From contig MHGH01000015.1 of NCBI GenBank assembly GCA_001805465.1, positions 20,709 to 58,232 on the forward strand: a stretch of 37,524 nt of DNA. The letters run 5' to 3'. Position 1 is the first letter of the stretch. Every line of letters begins with the position of its first letter. Both the position numbers and the translations under genes were made by a program. The DNA comes from Omnitrophica WOR_2 bacterium RBG_13_41_10 (GTDB lineage Bacteria > Omnitrophota > Gorgyraeia > Gygaellales > Profunditerraquicolaceae). Under the pieces are notes generated by a model. The model was not told the origin of the DNA. It searched no databases and saw nothing but the letters and a program-made list of their open reading frames with translations. Below are positions 30,822-37,524 of this stretch, piece by piece.

Positions 30822-32059
30822 GAAGCCTAAAAGACTCAAAGATTACCGAGTTAAATAAGTTAGCCAAAGACTTAAACGTAAACGGCATAAGCGGCCTTAG
30901 AAAGCAGGATCTGATCTTTAAGATACTGCAGGCACAGGCAGAGAAAGAAGGCCTAATGTTCGGAGAAGGGGTTTTGGAAATCTTGCCCGAAGGATTCGGC
31001 TTTTTAAGATCGCCCAATTACAATTATCTGCCTTGTCCCGACGATATATATGTGTCTCCTTCGCAGATCAGAAAATTTGACCTACGTACGGGTGATACCG
31101 TGAGCGGTGAAATCCGTCCGCCTAAAGAGGGAGAAAAATATTTTGCGCTTCTGAAAGTCAAGGCAGTAAATTTTGAAAACCCAGAGGAAGCTAAAGAAAA
31201 AGTGCTTTTTGATAACCTTACCCCCATATATCCTCATGAACGGTTTGCTTTAGAGTCAAGGCCCGACGACCCTTCTACCAGGATTATGGATCTACTCACT
31301 CCTATCGGTAAGGGCCAGCGCGGCCTTATCGTAGCCCAGCCATATAGCGGTAAGACCGTGCTTTTACAGAAGATCGCCAATTCTATTACTACAAACCATC
31401 CGGATGTTATTTTAATCGTACTTTTAATTGATGAGCGTCCGGAGGAGGTTACGGATATGCAGCGCCATGTTAAGGGAGAGGTTATCTCTTCAACATTTGA
31501 TGAGCCTCCGGAAAGGCACGTGCAGGTGGCAGAGATAGTCTTGGAAAAAGCCAAAAGGTTAGTGGAGCATAAAAGGGATGTGGTAGTTCTTTTGGACAGC
31601 ATTACCCGTTTGGCCCGCGCCTATAATGCGGTAGTACCGCATAGCGGGAAGGTTTTATCCGGCGGTATAGACTCCAATGCCCTTCAGAAACCTAAGCGCT
31701 TTTTTGGGGCAGCGCGCGCAATAGAGGAAGGAGGCAGCCTTACTATAATCGCCACTGCCTTGGTAGATACCGGTAGCAGAATGGATGAGGTCATCTTTGA
31801 AGAATTTAAAGGTACCGGAAATATGGAATTACAGCTTGACCGCAACCTCTTCCAGCGCAGGATTTATCCGGCTATTGAAATAAAACGCTCCAACACTCGC
31901 CACGAAGAATTATTATTAAAGCAGGAGGTATTGCAGAAGGTCTGGATATTAAGAAAGGTTTTAAATGAATTAAACAATGTCGAAGCCATGGAGCTTTTGA
32001 TTGAAAAATTAGCCAAAACCAAAAATAACGAAGATTTTTTAAACAGTATGAACCAATAA
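30803..32059 (+). CDS. rho: Transcription termination factor Rho
   Basis: [81 protein letters not shown]. Confidence 0.97.
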   Translation: MEKSDIGSLKDSKITELNKLAKDLNVNGISGLRKQDLIFKILQAQAEKEGLMFGEGVLEILPEGFGFLRSPNYNYLPCPDDIYVSPSQIRKFDLRTGDTVSGEIRPPKEGEKYFALLKVKAVNFENPEEAKEKVLFDNLTPIYPHERFALESRPDDPSTRIMDLLTPIGKGQRGLIVAQPYSGKTVLLQKIANSITTNHPDVILIVLLIDERPEEVTDMQRHVKGEVISSTFDEPPERHVQVAEIVLEKAKRLVEHKRDVVVLLDSITRLARAYNAVVPHSGKVLSGGIDSNALQKPKRFFGAARAIEEGGSLTIIATALVDTGSRMDEVIFEEFKGTGNMELQLDRNLFQRRIYPAIEIKRSNTRHEELLLKQEVLQKVWILRKVLNELNNVEAMELLIEKLAKTKNNEDFLNSMNQ

Positions 32060-32079
32060 AATTTTTAAGGAGAAAAATA

Positions 32080-32289
32080 ATGAAAGACAAGATTCATCCT
32101 AAGTACCAGGACTGCGTAATCGTCTGTGCCTGCGGCAATACCATCCACACCCGTTCTACCAAACCCAATATCAGGGTTGAGGTTTGCTCTAAGTGCCATC
32201 CTTTTTTTACCGGTAAGCAAAAATTCCTGGATTCCGCAGGTAGGGTAGATAAATTTATCAAAAAGTACGGTAAAAAGGCCGCGGAATAA
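32080..32289 (+). CDS. rpmE: 50S ribosomal protein L31 (zinc-ligand type)
   Basis: [52 protein letters not shown]. Confidence 0.96.
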   Translation: MKDKIHPKYQDCVIVCACGNTIHTRSTKPNIRVEVCSKCHPFFTGKQKFLDSAGRVDKFIKKYGKKAAE

Positions 32290-32291
32290 TT

Positions 32292-33350
32292 ATGTTTGAA
32301 AAGTTAGAAAAGTTAGAAAAACGTTATCAGGAATTAGAAGAAATCTTGGCTTCGCTCGAGGTTATTTCCAAAAAAGAACAGTATAATAAATACGCCAAGG
32401 AATTATCGGACTTGAAAGAACCGGTTTTTTTATTCAGGGAATATAAAAAGATAAATTCTGAAATAAAAGACCTGAAAAATATGCTACAGGAAAAACACGA
32501 TCAACAGTTTATGGATTTGGCAAAAGGAGAACTCAATGATTTAAAAAATAAACTCCTGAATTTAGAGGAGGAGATCAAGCAATCGTTAGTTGAAGAAGAT
32601 AAAGATAGCGGTAAGGATATGATGATAGAAATAAGGCAGGGCACCGGAGGCGATGAAGCAGGTTTATTTGCCGCTGATCTCTACCGGATGTACACTAAAT
32701 ACGCCTTAAATAAAGGTTGGGCTACAGAAATAATGTCTCTTAATTCCAATGAACTAGGAGGTTTTAAGGAAGTAGTTTTTAGCATCAAAGGAAAAGATGC
32801 TTATAAAAGGCTAAAGTTTGAAAGCGGCGTACACCGTGTGCAGCGTGTTCCTACTACTGAGGCCCAGGGCCGCATTCATACCTCCACAGCAACGGTGGCA
32901 ATATTGGTTGAGCCTGAAGAAGTAGAATTTGTGATTGAACCCAAAGACTTAAGGATAGATACTTACCGTTCTTCCGGCCCAGGCGGACAACATATGCAGA
33001 AGACCGATTCAGCGGTAAGAATCACGCATTTACCTAGCGGCACAGTTGTCGCCTGCCAGGATGAGCGCTCGCAGATAAAAAATAAAAGCAAGGCAATGAG
33101 GATCCTGCGCGCCCGGCTTTTAGATGCCAGACAAATGGAAGAGGCAAAAAGGATGTCTGCCGCAAGGAAATCCCAGATTGGCTCAGGTGATAGAAGCGAA
33201 AAAATCCGCACTTATAATTTTCCCGATCGGCGCGTCACCGACCATCGGATTAATTTTACCTCGCATCAGCTGGAGGCCATATTAGAAGGCGATATGGATG
33301 AATTATCCGATGCTGTTCTGAAAGCAGCACAGGAGAAAAAGAATGAATGA
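32292..33350 (+). CDS. prfA: Peptide chain release factor 1
   Basis: [64 protein letters not shown]. Confidence 0.96.
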   Translation: MFEKLEKLEKRYQELEEILASLEVISKKEQYNKYAKELSDLKEPVFLFREYKKINSEIKDLKNMLQEKHDQQFMDLAKGELNDLKNKLLNLEEEIKQSLVEEDKDSGKDMMIEIRQGTGGDEAGLFAADLYRMYTKYALNKGWATEIMSLNSNELGGFKEVVFSIKGKDAYKRLKFESGVHRVQRVPTTEAQGRIHTSTATVAILVEPEEVEFVIEPKDLRIDTYRSSGPGGQHMQKTDSAVRITHLPSGTVVACQDERSQIKNKSKAMRILRARLLDARQMEEAKRMSAARKSQIGSGDRSEKIRTYNFPDRRVTDHRINFTSHQLEAILEGDMDELSDAVLKAAQEKKNE

Positions 33351-34137
33351 AGCAGAGCTTTTGTTTACGGAAATACTAGATTGCGACAGAGCCCACTTAT
33401 ATTTAAAGAAAGATTTACCTTTAAATAAAGACAAGGTTTCTTTGATATCTTCTGTTTTTAAAAGAAGGGTTTTAGGTGAACCGCTACCGTATATTTTAGG
33501 TAAAACGGAATTTATGGGATTAGAGTTTAAGGTGACAAAAGATGTGTTAATCCCGCGGCAGGAGACGGAGGTTCTGGTAGAAACAGTGTTAAAAATAATG
33601 TACGGTGTACAGAGTACAGGGTACAGTGCAAAGATATTAGATTTAGGAACAGGGTCGGGGTGTATTGCTGTTTCTTTAGCCAAGCATCTTCCTCAATGCC
33701 AAATTGATGCGCTTGATATATCGGATGGCGCATTAGCTGTGGCTAGAGAAAATGCCAAGTTAAATCAAGTAAAAGTTAATTTTATTCAGTCAGACCTATT
33801 TCATAACACTCACTTAGGGCCGTCTGCTTATGATATAATAGTGAGCAATCCTCCTTATGTGGCATCGCAAGATTTAAAACAGTTGCAGGTAGAAATAAGT
33901 TATGAGCCTTCTTGTGCCTTAGACGCTGGTAAAGACGGCCTAGATTTTTATAAACGCATAATTAACGAATCGCCCAAATATTTAAAACCAGAAGGCCTGC
34001 TGATTTTAGAAATAGGATTCAGGCAGCGTTTTTTTATAGAAAAGATATTGCAAGATTCAGGAGTATTTAAAATTATAGAGCTAATACCTGATTATAATAA
34101 TATTGAAAGAGTAATAGTGGCAAAGAAATATGGATAA
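33343..34137 (+). CDS. prmC: Release factor glutamine methyltransferase
   Basis: [37 protein letters not shown]. Confidence 0.95.
   Translation: MNEAELLFTEILDCDRAHLYLKKDLPLNKDKVSLISSVFKRRVLGEPLPYILGKTEFMGLEFKVTKDVLIPRQETEVLVETVLKIMYGVQSTGYSAKILDLGTGSGCIAVSLAKHLPQCQIDALDISDGALAVARENAKLNQVKVNFIQSDLFHNTHLGPSAYDIIVSNPPYVASQDLKQLQVEISYEPSCALDAGKDGLDFYKRIINESPKYLKPEGLLILEIGFRQRFFIEKILQDSGVFKIIELIPDYNNIERVIVAKKYG
33600..33627. repeat. GTACNNN heptamer array inside prmC
   Basis: GTACGGT GTACAGA GTACAGG GTACAGT; GTAC at 33600, 33607, 33614, 33621. Confidence 0.85.
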
Positions 34138-35392
34138 ACTAATTATTGAGGGTGGGGCTAGGCTAAAAGGGGAAGTGGTTGTTTCAGGCTCAAAGAATTC
34201 AGTGCTTCCCATAATGGCTGCTACTTTACTTACTGACCAGCCTTGTATTATTAAAGGGGTGCCTAATTTACGCGATACCAATACCATGTTAAAGATTCTG
34301 CGTTCCTTAGGCAAGGTTGCTGAATTTGACAAAGGAACAGTTTCCATTATCTCTACCAAGCATGCAAATTTTATCGCGGATTATAAATTAGTTTCGACTA
34401 TGCGTGCTTCATTTTGCGTTTTAGGGCCGATTTTAGCCAAGCTCAAAAAAGCCAAAGTTTCTTTGCCTGGAGGATGCGTTATTGGTCTAAGGCCGGTAGA
34501 TTTACACTTGAAGGGCCTTGTGGCATTAGGTGCGGATATCAGTATCGATTCCGGATATGTGATAGCCAAGGCCAATAAGCTGAAAGGCCACCATCTTTAT
34601 TTAGGAGGAGGTTATGGCTCTTCGGTGTTGGCTACTGATAATATTATCATGGCAGCAACCTTAGCCCAAGGTAAAACCGTAATTGAGGCTGCAGCCTGTG
34701 AGCCAGAAGTAGTAGATTTAGCAGAGTTTCTCATTAAGATGGGGGCAAAGATTAAAGGGCACGGCACTCCTATAGTAGAAATAGAAGGGGTAAAGCATTT
34801 GCATGGGGCAGAGCATGCTATTATTCCGGACCGCATTGAAGCAGGAACACTGATGATAGCCAGCCTTATTACTAAAGGAGATGTTTTGATTAAGAATGTG
34901 CTCTTTCAGCATTTAGGGGCAGTAATTGATAAATTGCAGGAGGCAGGAGCTTATATCATTAAACCAGATTCTGCGGTGCATGTCCGTTGTAAGAAGAAGC
35001 TGCAGCCTATCAACGTTACTACGCTGCCATATCCGGGTTTTCCGACGGATATGCAAGCCCAGATTATGAGCTTGATGACTATAACCCGGGGAATAAGCGT
35101 AATTACCGAAAAGATTTATCCGGATAGGTTTATGCATGTGGCAGAATTAAACCGCATGGGTGCGCATATCCAAAGGGAAGGCCCGCACGCCATTGTCGAG
35201 GGAATAAAACAGTTATCCGGCGCTCCGGTAATGGCCTCAGATTTACGCGCCTCAGCAAGCCTGGTGTTAGCTGGCCTAGTAGCCAGAGGGCAAACTTTAG
35301 TCTCAAGGATTTATCATTTGGAGCGCGGGTATGATAACCTCGATGAGAAATTACGCCAATTGGGGGCTAAGATCTGGAGAGAAAAAGAATGA
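34130..35392 (+). CDS. murA: UDP-N-acetylglucosamine 1-carboxyvinyltransferase
   Basis: [48 protein letters not shown] (catalytic Cys), [15 protein letters not shown]. Confidence 0.97.
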   Translation: MDKLIIEGGARLKGEVVVSGSKNSVLPIMAATLLTDQPCIIKGVPNLRDTNTMLKILRSLGKVAEFDKGTVSIISTKHANFIADYKLVSTMRASFCVLGPILAKLKKAKVSLPGGCVIGLRPVDLHLKGLVALGADISIDSGYVIAKANKLKGHHLYLGGGYGSSVLATDNIIMAATLAQGKTVIEAAACEPEVVDLAEFLIKMGAKIKGHGTPIVEIEGVKHLHGAEHAIIPDRIEAGTLMIASLITKGDVLIKNVLFQHLGAVIDKLQEAGAYIIKPDSAVHVRCKKKLQPINVTTLPYPGFPTDMQAQIMSLMTITRGISVITEKIYPDRFMHVAELNRMGAHIQREGPHAIVEGIKQLSGAPVMASDLRASASLVLAGLVARGQTLVSRIYHLERGYDNLDEKLRQLGAKIWREKE

Positions 35393-35952
35393 TCCTGATG
35401 ATTGATAATTACGATTCTTTTACCTATAATCTGGTGCAGTATTTTGGCGAGTTGGGGCAAAATATCCGGGTATTTAGGAATGATAAAATTACCCTCCAGC
35501 AGATTAAAAGATTAAATCCGGATAAGATTGTGATTTCGCCTGGTCCGGGTAGGCCGGAAAATGCCGGGATCTCCTGCGCCGTAATCAAAGAATTCGCTGG
35601 CAAGATTCCTATATTGGGAGTGTGTTTAGGCCATCAGGCAATCGGTTATGTTTACCGAGGTAAGATTATCGGAGCCAAAAAACTGATGCACGGTAAGACC
35701 TCCCGGATTTACCATAATAAACAAACAATCTTTAAAGGTATACCCAACCCTTTTGAGGCCACGCGTTATCATTCGTTAATTGTAGAAAAAAAGAGCTTAC
35801 CTGAATGTTTAGATATAATCGCCTGGACAAGAGAGGGAGAGATTATGGGCTTAAAGCATAAGAAATTTCCTTTATGGGGAGTGCAGTTTCACCCCGAATC
35901 CATTCTTACTAAAAAAGGCAAAGATATCTTAGCTAATTTTCTAAAAGTATGA
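35389..35952 (+). CDS. trpG: Anthranilate/aminodeoxychorismate synthase glutamine amidotransferase subunit
   Basis: [60 protein letters not shown]; overlaps murA by 4 nt. Confidence 0.93.
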   Translation: MILMIDNYDSFTYNLVQYFGELGQNIRVFRNDKITLQQIKRLNPDKIVISPGPGRPENAGISCAVIKEFAGKIPILGVCLGHQAIGYVYRGKIIGAKKLMHGKTSRIYHNKQTIFKGIPNPFEATRYHSLIVEKKSLPECLDIIAWTREGEIMGLKHKKFPLWGVQFHPESILTKKGKDILANFLKV

Positions 35953-36947
35953 TTCACGAGATAACCCAGATACTCACTGATAAGACCAATCTTAGCGCAA
36001 ATCAGATGGAAATAGCCATGGAAGAAATTATGAGCGGACGTGCCGATACCGCAGATATCGTTTCCTTTTTAACCAGCCTGAATAAAAAAGGCCAAACCCT
36101 GCAAGAATTGACCGCAGCCGTTGCAGTAATGCGTAAATACGCCACTAAAATCAATACAGTCGCCTCAACTGTTTTAGATACCTGCGGAACAGGAGGCGAT
36201 AATAAAAATACTTTTAATGTTTCTACGGTTACGGCATTTGTGGCTAGTGGCGCTGGCATTACGGTGGCCAAACACGGTAACCGTTCAGTATCAAGCTGTT
36301 GTGGTAGTGCAGATATATTAGAGGCCTTAGGGGTCAATATTAATTTAACTAAAGAAAAAATAGAAACATGCCTGAATGATATAGGTATAGCATTTCTCTT
36401 TGCCCAGAATCTGCATCCGGCGATGAAATATGCCATGCCGGCAAGGAAACAAATAGCCCAAAGGACAATTTTTAATATCTTAGGGCCCCTGACTAATCCT
36501 GCGGGCGCCAGCCATCAATTAGTCGGCGTATATGATCTGGGTTTGACAAAGTTGTTGGCAGCAGTATTGGGGAATCTCGGTAGTAAACATGCCTTGGTAG
36601 TCCACGGTGAAGACGGATTAGATGAAATTACTACTACCGGAAAAACTTTTATAGCAGAATTCGTTCAGGGTAAACTAAAGAGTTACGAAGTAATTCCGGA
36701 AGATTTTGGATTGAAAAGAGCTCGTCTAGAAGATTTAAAAGGTGGCACTATAGCCGATAATGCCGTAATTATGATGGATATATTAAAAGGCCAGGTTGGG
36801 CCTAGACGGGATATAGTTATTTTAAACGCAGCAGCAGCGATATATGCAGCAGATAGGTCCAAGTCTATTAAAGAGGCTATACCTTTGGCTTATGAAGCAA
36901 TAGATTCCGGCAGCGCCTTAAAAAAGCTAGAATTATTAAAGGAATAA
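35949..36947 (+). CDS. trpD: Anthranilate phosphoribosyltransferase
   Basis: [53 protein letters not shown]. Confidence 0.96.
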   Translation: MIHEITQILTDKTNLSANQMEIAMEEIMSGRADTADIVSFLTSLNKKGQTLQELTAAVAVMRKYATKINTVASTVLDTCGTGGDNKNTFNVSTVTAFVASGAGITVAKHGNRSVSSCCGSADILEALGVNINLTKEKIETCLNDIGIAFLFAQNLHPAMKYAMPARKQIAQRTIFNILGPLTNPAGASHQLVGVYDLGLTKLLAAVLGNLGSKHALVVHGEDGLDEITTTGKTFIAEFVQGKLKSYEVIPEDFGLKRARLEDLKGGTIADNAVIMMDILKGQVGPRRDIVILNAAAAIYAADRSKSIKEAIPLAYEAIDSGSALKKLELLKE

Positions 36948-37524
36948 ATGAAGAAAAACGATACTTTAAAAGAAATCATCCAAAAGAAAAAAGAAGAAAT
37001 TCTTTTATCTAAACAATCGCTTCCCGAAGAGCAATTAAAAGCGAAGATTCCACAATTGGCGCCTAGGCGTCCTTTCTTAGAAGCAATCCATAAACCCCGC
37101 AATATTTCGTTGATTGCCGAAATAAAAAAAGCTTCCCCTTCGCGAGGTGTTATCCGCGAAAATTTTAACCACCAACAGATCGCTCAAATTTATCAAGAGT
37201 GCGAAGTGCAGGCTATATCAGTATTGACAGAATCCAATTATTTTCAAGGGAACTTAAATTATCTCAATGAAATAAAAGGATTAACCAGCGTGCCTATTTT
37301 AAGAAAGGATTTTATCTTGGAGCCTTACCAAGTCTATGAGTCGCGTTTTTACGGTGCAGATGCCATACTTCTCATTGTTGATTTATTATCAAAGGAAAAA
37401 TTATCCGAATTGATACCTTTGTGTGAAGAGTTAGGATTGGATTATATCTTAGAGGTGCATAACGAGAAGGACTTAAAGAAAGCCTTAAGTTTAAAGGCCC
37501 CTATAATCGGGATAAATAACCGGG
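36948..37524 (+). CDS. trpC: Indole-3-glycerol phosphate synthase, 3' truncated by window edge
   Basis: Not in the ORF track because it has no stop in the window. Translated by eye: MKKNDTLKEIIQKKKEEILL...LIAEIKKASPSRGVI...ALLIV-like LLIVDLL...YILEVHNEKDLKKAL...IIGINNR. Confidence 0.92.
   Translation, partial: MKKNDTLKEIIQKKKEEILLSKQSLPEEQLKAKIPQLAPRRPFLEAIHKPRNISLIAEIKKASPSRGVIRENFNHQQIAQIYQECEVQAISVLTESNYFQGNLNYLNEIKGLTSVPILRKDFILEPYQVYESRFYGADAILLIVDLLSKEKLSELIPLCEELGLDYILEVHNEKDLKKALSLKAPIIGINNR

Noticed and set aside
32292-32330. Tandem AAAAGTTAG repeat at the prfA start
   Set aside because: Two copies of a codon-aligned 9-mer encoding a coiled-coil-like EKLEKL segment, explained by protein sequence.
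32848-32870. PTT instead of PAT/PVT tripeptide in release factor 1
   Set aside because: Still fits the PxT pattern of RF1; not strong enough to suggest altered stop-codon recognition.

Overview
The whole 37.5 kb window is coding-dense and every supported gene is on the + strand. I count 34 CDS; the first (gltB) and last (trpC) run off the window edges. No tRNA, rRNA, CRISPR array or transposase gene is visible. Gene order: (1) a nitrogen/glutamine block, gltB-gltD / pyrG-carA-carB(N-terminal half only)-purS-purQ-purL-purF; (2) a tRNA-modification/translation block, queH-DUF2905-spoIID-queA-tgt-trmD-rplS-rnhB-yraN; (3) a Wood-Ljungdahl block, fchA-like-folD-metF-(degenerate FAD oxidoreductase)-acsB; (4) polA-glgA-coaE-rho-rpmE-prfA-prmC-murA-trpG-trpD-trpC. 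The gene content suggests an uncultured anaerobic diderm bacterium, possibly Omnitrophota-like, but this is inference only. I see no clear new defence or mobile system. The best candidates for undescribed biology are non-coding or architectural: a structured leader before pyrG (promoter, two palindromes, terminator-like hairpin, two more hairpins); degenerate 7-nt tandem arrays in one intergenic region and in-frame inside trmD and prmC; GC-rich hairpin elements, one in-frame in gltB; a carB split exactly at its domain junction with the C-half absent from the locus; an apparently leaderless queH; and a degenerate flavoprotein gene between metF and acsB.
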